Positions 47,405 to 57,334 of a stretch of DNA of 64,000 nucleotides are shown one piece after another. The stretch is from Agrococcus baldri (lineage in GTDB: Bacteria > Actinomycetota > Actinomycetes > Actinomycetales > Microbacteriaceae). The stretch is taken from positions 434,001 to 498,000 of the forward strand of contig FOZN01000004.1 in NCBI GenBank assembly GCA_900114805.1. Reading direction: 5' to 3'. The translations under genes and the position numbers were made by a program. The notes under the pieces are model-generated. The model did no database searches, was not told the DNA's origin, and saw nothing but the letters and a program-made list of their open reading frames with translations. The stretch's first letter is position 1; each line of letters starts with the position of its first letter.

Positions 47405-50122
47405 GTGCTGAACGACCAGGACCCCTACTCGGGCCACACCAACGATGCAGACCCGAGCGAGACCGCTGAGTGGCAGGAGTCGCTCGACCAGCTCGTCGCG
47501 GCGCACGGTCCGCAGCGCGGTCGGGAGATCATGCTGAGCCTGCTCAAGCGCTCGAAGGAGCTGCACCTGGGCGTGCCGATGGTGCCGACCACCGACTACC
47601 TCAACACCATCGCGGCCGAGGACGAGCCCGAGTTCCCCGGCGACGAGCAGCTCGAGCGCACCTACCGCCGCTGGATCCGCTGGAACGCCGCGATCATGGT
47701 GCACCGCGCGCAGGCGCCCGGCATCGGCGTGGGCGGCCACATCTCGACCTACGCCTCCTCCGCCGCCCTGTACGAGGTGGGCCTCAACCACTTCTTCCGC
47801 GGCTACGACCACCCCGGTGGCGGCGACCAGATCTTCTACCAGGGCCACGCATCCCCCGGCATGTACGCACGCGCGTTCCTCGAGGGCCGCCTGAGCGAGA
47901 CGCAGATGGACGCCTTCCGGCAGGAGAAGTCGAAGGCGCCCAACGGCATCCCCTCCTACCCGCACCCGCGCATGATGCCCGACTTCTGGCAGTTCCCGAC
48001 GGTGTCGATGGGCATCGGCCCGATCAACGCGATCTACCAGGCGCAGGCCAACCGCTACCTCGCCAACCGCGGCATCAAGGATGTCGCCGACTCGCAGGTG
48101 TGGGCGTTCCTGGGCGACGGCGAGATGGACGAGGTCGAGTCGCGCGGCGCGCTGCAGCTGGCCGCGAACGACGGCCTCGACAACCTGAACTTCGTCATCA
48201 ACGCCAACCTCCAGCGCCTCGACGGCCCGGTGCGCGGCAACGGCAAGATCATCCAGGAGCTGGAGTCGTTCTTCCGCGGCGCCGGCTGGAACGTCATCAA
48301 GGTCGTCTGGGGCCGCGAGTGGGACTCGCTGCTGGCGAACGACCACGAGGGCGCGCTCCGCGACCTCATGAACGCCACGCCCGACGGCGACTACCAGACC
48401 TACAAGGCGGAATCCGGGCTGTTCGTCCGCGAGCACTTCTTCGGCCGCGACCCCCGCACGCTCGAGATGGTCAAGCACCTGAGCGACAACGAGATCTGGG
48501 CGCTGAAGCGCGGCGGCCACGACTATCGCAAGGTCTACGCGGCGTACAAGGCCGCGACCGAGCACAAGGGCCAGCCGACCGTCATCATCGCGAAGACCGT
48601 CAAGGGCTACGGGCTGGGCAAGAGCTTCGAGGGCCGCAACGCGACCCACCAGATGAAGAAGCTCACGCTCGACGACCTGAAGTCGTTCCGTGACTCGATG
48701 CAGCTCGACATCTCCGACAAGCAGCTCGAGGCCGACCCGTACCGACCGCCGTACTTCCAACCCGGCGCCGACTCGCCCGAGATCGAGTACATGCTCGAGC
48801 GCCGCCGCGAGCTGGGCGGCTTCACGCCCGAGCGCAGGGCGAAGCACACGATCATCCCGCTGCCGGGGGACAAGTCCTACGAGATGCCCAAGAAGGGCTC
48901 CGGCAAGCAGGAGATCGCCACCACCATGGCGTTCGTCCGGCTGCTCAAGGATCTGCTGCGCGACAAGGGCTGGGGCGAGCGCATCGTGCCGATCATCCCC
49001 GACGAGGCGCGCACCTTCGGCATCGACGCGTTCTTCCCGACGGCGAAGATCTACAACCCCAAGGGCCAGAACTACACCTCGGTCGACCGCGACCTGCTGC
49101 TGAAGTACCGGGAGGCGCCCGACGGCCAGATCGTGCACGTCGGCATCAACGAGGCAGGCGCGGTCGCGGCGTTCACCGCCGCCGGCACGTCGTACTCGAC
49201 GCACGGCGAGCCGCTCATCCCGATCTACGTCTTCTACTCGATGTTCGGCTTCCAGCGCACCGGCGACTCCATCTGGGCGGCCGCCGACCAGATGACGCGC
49301 GGCTTCCTCATCGGTGCCACCGCTGGTCGCACGACGCTCACGGGTGAGGGGCTGCAGCACGCCGACGGCCACTCGCCGCTGCTCGCCTCGACCAACCCGT
49401 CCGTGCTGGCGTACGACCCGGCCTACGGCTACGAGATCGCGCACCTGGTGCAGCACAGCCTCGAGCGCATGTACGGCGAGAGCCCGGAGAACGTCATCGT
49501 CTACATGACGGTCTACAACGAGCCGATCGTGCACCCGGCCGAGCCGGAGAACGTCGATGTCGAGGGCATCCAGCGCGGCATCCACCGCGTCTCGACCAGC
49601 GATCACCACCCGCTCAAGGTGCAGCTGCTCGGCTCGGGCGTCGCGCTGCCGTGGCTGCACCACGCGCAGGAGCTGCTCGGCAGCGACTGGGGCGTCTCGG
49701 CCGACATCTGGTCGGTCACCTCCTGGAGCGAGCTGAGGCGCGACGGCCTGGCCGCCGACGAGCACAACTTCCTCAACCCGCAGGAGCCCGCCAAGGTGCC
49801 GTACGTCACGCAGCGCCTGTCCGAGGCCGAGGGCCCGTTCGTGGCCACGACCGACTACATGCGCGCCGTCCCGGACCAGATCCGCGAGTGGGTGCCCGGC
49901 GACTACGCGACGCTCGGCGCCGATGGCTTCGGCTTCTCCGACACGCGCTCGGCCGCCCGCCGGTTCTTCACCATCGACAGTCACTCGGTGGTCGTGCGCG
50001 CCCTCGACGCGCTCGCGCAGCAGGGCAAGGTGCCGCTGGGCATGGTGATGCAGGCGATCGACAAGTACAGCCTGCACGACGTGAACGCGGGCCAGTCGGG
50101 CACCGGCGGCGGCGACGCGTAG
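47405..50122 (+). CDS. aceE: Pyruvate dehydrogenase E1 component, homodimeric
   Basis: Decarboxylates pyruvate and acetylates the lipoyl groups of E2. 905 residues, normal for AceE. A TPP-binding region [14 protein letters not shown] (about 238-251) with [15 protein letters not shown], and a later [15 protein letters not shown] (about 606-620) transketolase-like domain are clear. GTG start, with CAGGAGCTTCG upstream. The partner E2 and E3 genes are in the same window 20 kb away, a split arrangement common in actinobacteria. Confidence 0.97.
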   Translation: MLNDQDPYSGHTNDADPSETAEWQESLDQLVAAHGPQRGREIMLSLLKRSKELHLGVPMVPTTDYLNTIAAEDEPEFPGDEQLERTYRRWIRWNAAIMVHRAQAPGIGVGGHISTYASSAALYEVGLNHFFRGYDHPGGGDQIFYQGHASPGMYARAFLEGRLSETQMDAFRQEKSKAPNGIPSYPHPRMMPDFWQFPTVSMGIGPINAIYQAQANRYLANRGIKDVADSQVWAFLGDGEMDEVESRGALQLAANDGLDNLNFVINANLQRLDGPVRGNGKIIQELESFFRGAGWNVIKVVWGREWDSLLANDHEGALRDLMNATPDGDYQTYKAESGLFVREHFFGRDPRTLEMVKHLSDNEIWALKRGGHDYRKVYAAYKAATEHKGQPTVIIAKTVKGYGLGKSFEGRNATHQMKKLTLDDLKSFRDSMQLDISDKQLEADPYRPPYFQPGADSPEIEYMLERRRELGGFTPERRAKHTIIPLPGDKSYEMPKKGSGKQEIATTMAFVRLLKDLLRDKGWGERIVPIIPDEARTFGIDAFFPTAKIYNPKGQNYTSVDRDLLLKYREAPDGQIVHVGINEAGAVAAFTAAGTSYSTHGEPLIPIYVFYSMFGFQRTGDSIWAAADQMTRGFLIGATAGRTTLTGEGLQHADGHSPLLASTNPSVLAYDPAYGYEIAHLVQHSLERMYGESPENVIVYMTVYNEPIVHPAEPENVDVEGIQRGIHRVSTSDHHPLKVQLLGSGVALPWLHHAQELLGSDWGVSADIWSVTSWSELRRDGLAADEHNFLNPQEPAKVPYVTQRLSEAEGPFVATTDYMRAVPDQIREWVPGDYATLGADGFGFSDTRSAARRFFTIDSHSVVVRALDALAQQGKVPLGMVMQAIDKYSLHDVNAGQSGTGGGDA

Positions 50123-50132
50123 GGGTCCGGCG

Positions 50133-51389
50133 CTGGCTGAGCAGGAGGAGCTGAAGCCGCAGCAGCTCGCGTGGCTGCGGCGCATCTCCGGCGACCTGTC
50201 GACTCAGGTGACCCGGGCGCTGGATGACCGGCTCCCCTGGTACCGCACGATGCCGCCCTCGCGGCGCAGCGCGGTGGGCCTGGTGGCGCAGTCGGGCATC
50301 ACCTCATTCATCGCCTGGCACGAGGATCCCGAGGCGCAGCCCTGGATCGCGGCGGATGTCTTCGCGGCCGCGCCCAGGGAGCTGCTGCGCAGCGTGAGCC
50401 TGCAGCAGACGCTGCAGCTGATCCGCACGACCGTGGCGGTGTTCGAGGAGCGCATCGGCGACGCCGATCCCGCCATGCGCGAGCCGATCCTGCGCTACTC
50501 GCGCGAGATCGCGTTCGCCGCGGCCGACGTCTACGCGCGCGCGGCCGAGTCCCGCGGCCTGTGGGATGCGCGGCTCGAGGCCCTCGTGGTCGACTCCATC
50601 CTCACCGGCGAGCACGACGACGAGCTGCCCAGCCGCTCGGCCGCGCTCGGCTGGCACGGGCGCGGCGAGTGCGCCGTGCTGGTCGGCCTTGCGCCGCGCA
50701 CCGTCGACGTCGACGTCATCCGCCGCAAGGCGAGGCATGCCGGATGCGACGTGCTGATCGGAGTGCAGGGCACCCGGCTGGTGGTCGTGATCGGCCGGGC
50801 CGCGCCGAGCACCGACGAGCCGGTCGCGGAGGCGCCCGAGCACGAGCCGATCGACTTCCTCGCCATCGCCGCGCAGCTCGCCGAGGGCTTCGGCGAGGGG
50901 CACCTGGTGCTCGGCCCGCCGGTGCCCAGCGTCGTGGAGGCGGCGCGCAGCGCGAGGGCCGCGCTGGCGGGCTTCGCCGTCGCTGACGCGTGGCGCCGCA
51001 CGCCGCGCCCGGTGCGCGCCGACGACCTGCTGCCCGAGCGTGCGCTGGCCGGCGACCCGCTTGCCCGCACCGATCTGGTGCGCGGCATCTACCAGCCGCT
51101 GCGCGACCACTCGAGTGACCTGCTCGCGACGCTCGCCTGCTACCTCGACACCGGCCGCTCGCTCGAGGCGACGGCCCGCGAGCTGTTCGTGCACCCGAAC
51201 ACGGTGCGCTACCGCCTCAAGCGCATCAGCGAGATCATCGGCTGGGACGCCACCGGCGCCCGCGAGGCCCTCGCGCTGCACACCGCGATCATCCTCGGCT
51301 CCGTCCAGGACGCCACGCGCGACCGCACCCAGCGGCAGCCGCAGCCGACCCGTCATGCCCCGCGCGGCAAGGGCCCGGTGGCAGGATGA
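50133..51389 (+). CDS. fasR: FasR-type transcriptional regulator (PucR/CdaR family) of fatty-acid synthesis
   Basis: In Streptomyces and mycobacteria FasR activates the fabD-fabH-acpP-fabF operon, and here it lies directly upstream of it. RSAVGLVAQSGITSF(I)AWHEDP and FAAAPRELLRSVSLQQTLQLIR are hallmark stretches. The C-terminal PucR helix-turn-helix is LEATARELFVHPNTVRYRLKRI. The first AUG/GUG is at 50208, but the frame stays open upstream and encodes LAWLRRISGDLS, which belongs to the family N-terminus. I therefore place the start at CTG 50133 (AGGGG seven bases before), giving 418 residues. The start is uncertain; the identity is not. Confidence 0.85.
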   Translation: MAEQEELKPQQLAWLRRISGDLSTQVTRALDDRLPWYRTMPPSRRSAVGLVAQSGITSFIAWHEDPEAQPWIAADVFAAAPRELLRSVSLQQTLQLIRTTVAVFEERIGDADPAMREPILRYSREIAFAAADVYARAAESRGLWDARLEALVVDSILTGEHDDELPSRSAALGWHGRGECAVLVGLAPRTVDVDVIRRKARHAGCDVLIGVQGTRLVVVIGRAAPSTDEPVAEAPEHEPIDFLAIAAQLAEGFGEGHLVLGPPVPSVVEAARSARAALAGFAVADAWRRTPRPVRADDLLPERALAGDPLARTDLVRGIYQPLRDHSSDLLATLACYLDTGRSLEATARELFVHPNTVRYRLKRISEIIGWDATGAREALALHTAIILGSVQDATRDRTQRQPQPTRHAPRGKGPVAG

Positions 51390-52315
51390 GACCCGTGATC
51401 GTCATCGTCGCGCCCGGCCAGGGTTCCCAGAAGCCCGGCTTCCTCGCTCCCTGGCTGGAGCTGCCCGGCGTGCCGGAGCGTCTCCGCTCGCTCAGCGAGG
51501 CCGCCGGCGTCGACCTGGTGGAGCACGGCACCGTCTCCGACGCCGACACCATCCGCGACACGCTCGTCGCGCAGCCGCTCATCGTCGCCGCCGGCATCCT
51601 GACGCTCGACGCGCTCGGCGACCGCGCAGCGCTCGCGAGCGGCTTCGCGGGGCACTCGGTGGGCGAGATCACCGCCGCGGTCGCCGCCGGCGTGCTGCTG
51701 CCCGAGGATGCCATGGCGCTCGTCGGCGAGCGCGCTCGTGCGATGGCGGATGCGGCAGCCAAGACCCCGACGGGCATGGCCGCCGTGCTCGGGGCCGATG
51801 AGGCGGCGCTCGAGGCGCGGCTGGCCGAGCTGGGCCTGCAGCCGGCGAACTACAACGGCGGCGGCCAGATCGTCGTCGCCGGCGCGCTGGACGCGCTCGC
51901 CGCGCTGGCCGAGGCTCCGCCCGAGCGCGCACGCGTCATCCCGCTGCAGACCGCCGGAGCCTTCCACACCGACTACATGGTGCCCGCCGTCGAGCGCTTC
52001 CGCGCGCAGGCCGCCGCCACGGCGACGACCGACCCGACCACGACGCTCTGGACGAACCGGGACGGCGGCGTGGTCGCATCCGGCACCGAGTTCCTCGAGC
52101 TGATCGTCGGCCAGGTCTCGAGCCCCGTGCGGTGGGACCTGTGCATGGCCGGTTTCGCCGAGGCCGGCGTGACCGGCATCGTCGAGCTCGCGCCCGCCGG
52201 CGCGCTCACCGGCCTCGCCAAGCGCGGCCTGCGCGGCGTGCCCGCCGTCGGCATCACGACCCCTGACGACCTGGAGGCAGCCGTCGCGCTGCTGGAGAGC
52301 GGAGCGGCAGCATGA
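51386..52315 (+). CDS. fabD: Malonyl-CoA:ACP transacylase
   Basis: Loads malonyl onto ACP for type II fatty-acid synthesis. 309 residues from ATG 51386, which overlaps the fasR stop (ATGA); GTG 51395 is an alternative that gives the common MIVIVAPGQGS start. APGQGSQKPGF (9-19), nucleophile S91 in GHSVGE, and catalytic H194 in AFHTDYM are all present. Confidence 0.95.
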   Translation: MRPVIVIVAPGQGSQKPGFLAPWLELPGVPERLRSLSEAAGVDLVEHGTVSDADTIRDTLVAQPLIVAAGILTLDALGDRAALASGFAGHSVGEITAAVAAGVLLPEDAMALVGERARAMADAAAKTPTGMAAVLGADEAALEARLAELGLQPANYNGGGQIVVAGALDALAALAEAPPERARVIPLQTAGAFHTDYMVPAVERFRAQAAATATTDPTTTLWTNRDGGVVASGTEFLELIVGQVSSPVRWDLCMAGFAEAGVTGIVELAPAGALTGLAKRGLRGVPAVGITTPDDLEAAVALLESGAAA

Positions 52316-53307
52316 CGACGTTGAAGAGCCTTCCCACTCGAGCCGGATCGCGCATCCTCTCGGTGGGTGCCGCGCGCGGCGACCGCCTGGTGCCCAACGA
52401 CGAGCTCGTCGGCCCGATCGACTCCTCCGATGAGTGGATCCGGCAGCGCACCGGCATCGCCACGCGCGCTCGCGTCTCGGACGGCAGCGAGGCGGTCGAC
52501 CTCGCCGAGCGGGCCGCGAAGGAGGCCATCGAGCGCGCCGGCATCGACGGCTCGCAGCTCGACGCGGTGATCGTCTCGACCATCAGCAACACGGTGCAGA
52601 CGCCGTCCATGGCGGCGCTGCTCACCGAGCGCGTCGGCGCCACGCCTGCCCCCGCCTTCGACATCTCGGCCGCGTGCGCCGGCTACGCCTACGGCGTCGC
52701 GCAGGCGGACGCGCTCGTGCGCAGCGGCATGGCCGAGCACGTGCTCGTGGTCGGCGTCGAGAAGCTCTCGGAGGTGGTCGACCCGACCGACCGCTCGATC
52801 AGCTTCCTGCTCGGCGACGGCGCGGGCGCGGTCGTGGTCGGCGCCGCGGACGAGCCCGGCATCAGCCCCTCCGTGTGGGGCTCGGACGGCTCCCACTGGG
52901 AGACCATCAGGATGACCAACACGCTCGGTTCCATGCGCGACGGCGCGCCCTGGCCGACGCTGCGGCAGGACGGCCCGACGGTCTTCCGCTGGGCCGTGTG
53001 GGAGATGGCGAAGAAGGCCCGCGAGGCGCTCGACGCCGCCGGCATCGAGCCGGGCGACCTGGCCGCCTTCATCCCCCACCAGGCCAACATGCGCATCATC
53101 GACGAGTTCGCCAAGCAGCTGAAGCTGCCGGACACCGTCGCGATCGCGCGCGACATCGAGACGACGGGCAACACATCCGCCGCCTCGATCCCGCTCGCGA
53201 TGCACCGCCTGCTCGAGGAGCAGCCCGAGCTCTCGGGTGGCCTCGCGCTGCAGATCGGGTTCGGCGCCGGGCTCGTGTACGGCGCCCAGGTCGTCGTGCT
53301 CCCCTAG
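52312..53307 (+). CDS. fabH: 3-oxoacyl-ACP synthase III
   Basis: Starts each fatty-acid chain by condensing an acyl-CoA with malonyl-ACP. 331 residues. Catalytic triad C122 (DISAACAGY), H256 (PHQANMRI) and N287 (TTGNTS). Overlaps fabD by four bases. In Microbacteriaceae this enzyme accepts branched primers that give iso/anteiso lipids; substrate choice is not readable here. Confidence 0.96.
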   Translation: MTTLKSLPTRAGSRILSVGAARGDRLVPNDELVGPIDSSDEWIRQRTGIATRARVSDGSEAVDLAERAAKEAIERAGIDGSQLDAVIVSTISNTVQTPSMAALLTERVGATPAPAFDISAACAGYAYGVAQADALVRSGMAEHVLVVGVEKLSEVVDPTDRSISFLLGDGAGAVVVGAADEPGISPSVWGSDGSHWETIRMTNTLGSMRDGAPWPTLRQDGPTVFRWAVWEMAKKAREALDAAGIEPGDLAAFIPHQANMRIIDEFAKQLKLPDTVAIARDIETTGNTSAASIPLAMHRLLEEQPELSGGLALQIGFGAGLVYGAQVVVLP

Positions 53308-53343
53308 ACTCAACCCGTCCAATCCATCAGAAGGAGACACCCC

Positions 53344-53592
53344 ATGGCATTCACCAAGGACGAGGTCCTCGCCGGACTCGCCGACCTCGTGAACGACGAG
53401 ACCGGCATCGCGACCGAGAACGTGCAGCTCGAGAAGTCGTTCACCGACGACCTCGACATCGACTCGATCTCGATGATGACGATCGTCGTGAACGCCGAGG
53501 AGAAGTTCGACGTCAAGATCCCCGACGACGAGGTCAAGAACCTCAAGACCGTGCAGGACGCCGTCGACTACATCACGGGCGCACAGGCCTGA
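53344..53592 (+). CDS. acpP: Acyl carrier protein
   Basis: 82 residues, acidic helical bundle. The 4'-phosphopantetheine site is S41 in DLDIDSISMM (the usual DSL reads DSI). It carries growing acyl chains. AAGGAG-type ribosome site (AGAAGGAGA) before the ATG. 36 bases after fabH, same operon. Confidence 0.96.
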   Translation: MAFTKDEVLAGLADLVNDETGIATENVQLEKSFTDDLDIDSISMMTIVVNAEEKFDVKIPDDEVKNLKTVQDAVDYITGAQA

Positions 53593-53659
53593 GCCCCACG
53601 TTCATCGAACGCGCGTGCGGCCGGGCGACCGGCCGCACGCGGCATCTGCGAGGAGAGTC

Positions 53660-54895
53660 ATGACGAAGAAGATCGTCATCACCGGCCTGGGCGCGTCGTC
53701 GCCGCTGGGCGGCACCATGCGCGAGAGCTGGGAGGCGCTGCTGGCCGGCGAGTCCGGCGCGCGCACGCTCGAGCACGACTGGGTCGCGCAGTACGAGCTG
53801 CCGGTGACGTTCGCCGCGCAGGCGAGGGTGCGCCCCGACACGGTGCTCGAGCGGCCGGTGGCCAAGCGGCTCGACCCCTCGAGCCAGTTCGCGCTGGTGG
53901 CGGCCAAGGAGGCGTTCGCCGACGCGGGCTCCCCCGAGCTGCCGTCCGAGCGCCTCGGCGTCGACTTCTCCACCGGCATCGGCGGTCTCTGGACCCTGCT
54001 CGACGCCTGGGACACGCTGCGCGAGAAGGGCCCGCGCCGCGTGCTGCCCATGACCGTGCCGATGCTGATGCCGAACGGCCCATCCGCGGCCATCTCCATG
54101 CACTTCCAGGCGCGCGCCTACGCGCGCACCGTCGCCTCCGCCTGCGCCTCCAGCACCGAGGCGCTCGTGAACGCCTTCGAGCACCTGCAGGCGGGGCTCG
54201 CCGACGTCGTGATCGCGGGCGGCAGCGAGTCGGCGATCCACCCCATCACGCTCGCCTCCTTCTCGTCCATGCAGGCGCTCTCGCGCCGCAACGACGACCC
54301 GGCCACCGCATCCCGCCCCTATGACGTCACCCGCGACGGCTTCGTCATGGGCGAGGGCGCGGCCGCGCTCGTGCTCGAGACCGAGGAGCACGCGCTCGCC
54401 CGCGGCGCCCGCATCTACGCGGAGCTCGCCGGCGGCGGCGTCACCGCCGACTCGCACCACATCACCGCGCCAGAGCCAGAGGGCCTGGGCGCCAGCCGTG
54501 CCGTGCAGCTGGCGCTCGAGCACGCGGAGGCCAGCGCCGACGACGTCACGCACATCAACGCGCACGCCACCTCCACGCCCGTCGGCGACGTGGCAGAGGT
54601 GCGCGCGCTGCACCGCATCTTCGGCGACCGCATCAGCGAGATCCCGGTCTCGGCGACGAAGGCGGCGCACGGCCACCTGCTGGGCGGCACGGGTGCGCTC
54701 GAGGCGGCCTTCACCGTGCTCGCGCTGCACGAGCGCAGCGCTCCCCCGACCATCAACGTGACCGAGCAGGACCCGGAGGCGCCGCTGCGCATCTCCGGCA
54801 CCCCCATCCCGCTGGGCGAGGGACCGCAGCTGGCCGTGTCGAACTCGTTCGGGTTCGGCGGCCACAACGCGGTGGTGGCGATCCGCTCGGTCTGA
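53660..54895 (+). CDS. fabF: 3-oxoacyl-ACP synthase II
   Basis: Elongates acyl-ACP with malonyl-ACP. 411 residues. Active site C162 (ASACASS), H302 (NAHATSTP) and H337 (KAAHGHLLG). Start with GAGGAGAG upstream. The last gene of the fab operon, ended by a strong hairpin. Confidence 0.97.
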   Translation: MTKKIVITGLGASSPLGGTMRESWEALLAGESGARTLEHDWVAQYELPVTFAAQARVRPDTVLERPVAKRLDPSSQFALVAAKEAFADAGSPELPSERLGVDFSTGIGGLWTLLDAWDTLREKGPRRVLPMTVPMLMPNGPSAAISMHFQARAYARTVASACASSTEALVNAFEHLQAGLADVVIAGGSESAIHPITLASFSSMQALSRRNDDPATASRPYDVTRDGFVMGEGAAALVLETEEHALARGARIYAELAGGGVTADSHHITAPEPEGLGASRAVQLALEHAEASADDVTHINAHATSTPVGDVAEVRALHRIFGDRISEIPVSATKAAHGHLLGGTGALEAAFTVLALHERSAPPTINVTEQDPEAPLRISGTPIPLGEGPQLAVSNSFGFGGHNAVVAIRSV

Positions 54896-54909
54896 GCCGA
54901 CACGTAGCC

Positions 54910-54939
54910 GAGGCCCCCGCTGTACGCAGCGGGGGCCTC
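54910..54939. terminator. Terminator between fabF and DUF3145
   Basis: GAGGCCCCCGCTG (54910-54922), loop TACG, CAGCGGGGGCCTC (54927-54939): perfect 13-bp stem serving convergent genes. Confidence 0.9.
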
Positions 54940-54960
54940 AGCGGTCTGGGGGGGGCGGCG

Positions 54961-55488
54961 TCAGCCGACGCGGTGCAGCGCGATGACGGGCGAGCCGTCG
55001 GAGGCGTGCCGGTAGGACTCCAGCTCGCGATCCCAGGCGCCGCCCATGGCGTCGTCGAGCGCCGCGAGCAGCGCGCGGGCATCGGGCCCTGCGGCCTCGA
55101 TGGCGCCGCGGAGGCGCTCCTCCGGCACCACGAGAGAGCCTGCGGCGTCGATGCGCTGGGCGCTGATGCCGAGCCGCGGCGTGTGCATCCAGCGCATGCC
55201 GTTGCTGCCGGGCGTCGGATCCTCGGTCACCTCGAACCGCACGTCGCGCCAGCCCGCGAGGGCGGAGGCGATCGCGGCACCGGTGCCGACGGGGCCGCTC
55301 CAGTGCACCTCGGTGCGCTCCATGCCCGGCTCGACCGGCTGCGGCTGCCAGATGAAGCGCAGCGCGTCGCCGACGGCCTGGCCGATCGCCCACTCCAGAT
55401 GCGTGCGCATCGCGCGCGGGGACGCGTGGATCCAGGCGACCCCCGCGGTGGTGGCGGAGCGTCGCCTGAGCGTGTTCGCAGCAGTCAT
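54961..55488 (-). CDS. DUF3145 family protein
   Basis: 175 residues. The family signature GVAWIHASPRAMRTHLEWAIG (split GVAWIHASP and RTHLEWAIG, about 18-37) and WDRELESYR (about 151-159) near the end. Cytoplasmic; function unknown. The start at MTAANT has CGAGGGAGAG upstream. Its position downstream of the fab operon is conserved in actinobacteria. Confidence 0.92.
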   Translation of the reverse strand: MTAANTLRRRSATTAGVAWIHASPRAMRTHLEWAIGQAVGDALRFIWQPQPVEPGMERTEVHWSGPVGTGAAIASALAGWRDVRFEVTEDPTPGSNGMRWMHTPRLGISAQRIDAAGSLVVPEERLRGAIEAAGPDARALLAALDDAMGGAWDRELESYRHASDGSPVIALHRVG

Positions 55489-55582
55489 CGTCTCTCCCTC
55501 GTTCGATGCGACTTCCCCATCGGTCGAACCGGGCTCGAGACGCCCTGAGTGTCTCACATGGCGTGCGGGAGTGACAAGCCTG

Positions 55583-56407
55583 TCATTCGCCTGTAAAGAC
55601 CGGCCGCTGCTCCCCCGCGCGGATCGGGAAGGCGAGCCGGTTGCCGGCCGGCGGCAGCGGGCAGTTGTACTGGTCGCTCATCGCGCACGGCGGCACGATG
55701 GCTCGGTTGAAGTCGAGGTCGACCGTGCCGTCGTGCCGCGGGCGCACGAACAGGAAGCGCCCCACGTCGTAGGTCTCCTCGCCCGTCGTCGCGTCGGCGA
55801 AGACGATCTGCAGGCTGTCGCCGTCGGGCAGCGCGACGAGCTCGACCTGCTCGCCCTCGTGCTCGAAGCGGATCGTGCCGGGCGACGTCGCTCGGCGCAG
55901 CGACCCGCCCTGCGACTTGCCGTACTCGAAGTCGACGCCGCCCTCGACCGGCTCGTAGGTGCCCTGCACGTGCCACGCCGGATCGAAGTCGAAGGCGGTG
56001 ATCTGCTCGAAGCCGCGCTCGGTCGCCGCCTCCGCATCCCACACGCGCAGCGCGAAGCGGCCCTTGAAGTCGGGGCCGATCACGAAGGCCGTGCGGCGCT
56101 CGTCGAAGCGCACCGTGCTGGGCGTCATCGACTCCTGCGCGTAGACGCTCACCGTGCCGTCGACGGTCTCGCCGTCGACGACGATCTCGGCTGACGCATC
56201 CGCCGTCACCTGCAGGCCGTCGCCCGTCGGCGAGGGCGCCCAGCTGCCCGCGACACCCTCGACCTCGGTGGCCTCCGAGACCCACGCGGTGGTCGTCAGC
56301 GCGAGCGCCCCCTGGGGCGCGCGCACGCTCTGGTCGCGCTTGCGGCGGAAGGCCTCATGCTGCGCGATGGCGGCGTCGGCGGGAGCGGTCACGGCAGAGT
56401 CGATCAT
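55583..56407 (-). CDS. DUF1684 family protein
   Basis: 274 residues. The C-terminal half has FDFNRAIVPPCAMSD-type sequence (DLDFNRAIVPPCAMS) and CPLPPAGNRL, the DUF1684 signature with two Cys. Mostly beta; no signal peptide. Family function unknown. It starts at MIDSAV with TAGACT six bases upstream (56414-56419) and is divergent from the flavin oxidoreductase gene. Confidence 0.9.
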   Translation of the reverse strand: MIDSAVTAPADAAIAQHEAFRRKRDQSVRAPQGALALTTTAWVSEATEVEGVAGSWAPSPTGDGLQVTADASAEIVVDGETVDGTVSVYAQESMTPSTVRFDERRTAFVIGPDFKGRFALRVWDAEAATERGFEQITAFDFDPAWHVQGTYEPVEGGVDFEYGKSQGGSLRRATSPGTIRFEHEGEQVELVALPDGDSLQIVFADATTGEETYDVGRFLFVRPRHDGTVDLDFNRAIVPPCAMSDQYNCPLPPAGNRLAFPIRAGEQRPVFTGE

Positions 56408-56413
56408 GCCCCG

Positions 56414-56419
56414 AGTCTA
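56414..56419 (-). promoter_or_regulatory. -10 box (TAGACT) of leaderless DUF1684
   Basis: TAGACT with 6 nt to the ATG at 56407. Confidence 0.55.
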
Positions 56420-56460
56420 CCGAGGACCACCGGGTGGGAGCGGCCGTCAGGGGCCTCGCG

Positions 56461-56466
56461 TACGGT
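56461..56466 (+). promoter_or_regulatory. -10 box (TACGGT) of the leaderless flavin oxidoreductase gene
   Basis: TACGGT with 6 nt to the ATG at 56473. Confidence 0.5.
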
Positions 56467-56472
56467 CGTGCC

Positions 56473-57297
56473 ATGCAGACCTCCCCCGCCCTCGGCCTCG
56501 TCCTCCCGCCCGATCAGGCGCCGGAGCGATTCCTCGATGTCGCCCGCGCCGCCGATGCCGCCGGCGTCGGCGAGCTCTGGCTCTGGGAGGACTGCTTCGG
56601 GCAGTCGGGCACCTCGACAGCGGCCGCCGTGCTCGCCGCGACCGAGCGCATCCGGGTGGGCATCGGCCTGCTGCCGGTGCCGCTGCGCAACGTCGCACTG
56701 ACCGCGATGGAGATCGCCACGATCGCGCGCATGTTCCCCGGCAGGCTGCTGCCGGGCATCGGCCACGGCGTGCTCGAGTGGATGGCGCAGGCCGGCGTGC
56801 GCGAGGCATCGCCGCTCACGCTGCTCACCGAGCACGCCACCGCGCTGCGCACGCTGCTCGCGGGCGACGAGCTGAGCGTCGACGGCCGCTACGTGCACCT
56901 CAATCGCGTGCAGCTGCGCTGGCCGCCGCACGAGGTGCCGCCGCTGCTGATCGGCGGCGTCAAGCCGAAGACGCTGGCACTCGCGGGCGAGCTCGGCGAC
57001 GGCGTGCTGCTGACGAGCGACGCGGCACCGGAGGAGCAGCTCGAGGTGACGAGGGCCGCGATCGCGACCGTGCGCGAGGCCCGCGCGGCGATCGGTCTCG
57101 ACCTGCCCTACGCGATCGTGCTGTTCGCGAGCGTGCAGGCGGATGCGTCGCCGTCAGAGATCGCGCGGCTCGCGGCCGAGTACGGTGCGCTGGGCGTGAC
57201 GAGCCTGGGGCTGATCGCCATGGACCGCGACGGGCGGATCGACGCCGGCGACGGGATCCTGCGGCTCGCCGAGACGATCGGCGCCGCGGTCGCCTGA
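56473..57297 (+). CDS. LLM-class flavin-dependent oxidoreductase (luciferase-like)
   Basis: 274 residues. Bacterial-luciferase TIM barrel using F420 or FMN. RFLDVARAADAAGVGELWLWED (two blocks, about 18-38), then RIRVGIGLLPVPLRN (about 62-76) and PGRLLPGIGHGVLEWM (about 90-105) are typical of the F420-dependent members. The start at 56473 is chosen for promoter spacing and family length; an upstream ATG at 56434 would add 13 unlikely residues. Substrate unknown. Confidence 0.88.
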   Translation: MQTSPALGLVLPPDQAPERFLDVARAADAAGVGELWLWEDCFGQSGTSTAAAVLAATERIRVGIGLLPVPLRNVALTAMEIATIARMFPGRLLPGIGHGVLEWMAQAGVREASPLTLLTEHATALRTLLAGDELSVDGRYVHLNRVQLRWPPHEVPPLLIGGVKPKTLALAGELGDGVLLTSDAAPEEQLEVTRAAIATVREARAAIGLDLPYAIVLFASVQADASPSEIARLAAEYGALGVTSLGLIAMDRDGRIDAGDGILRLAETIGAAVA

Positions 57298-57334
57298 GCC
57301 GCTCGCTGCCGCGGGCGCCCGAGACACCTGCTGC

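Noticed and set aside
47393-50185. 930-codon open frame on the minus strand
   Set aside because: Antisense shadow of aceE; Val/Arg/Asp-rich without recognisable motifs.
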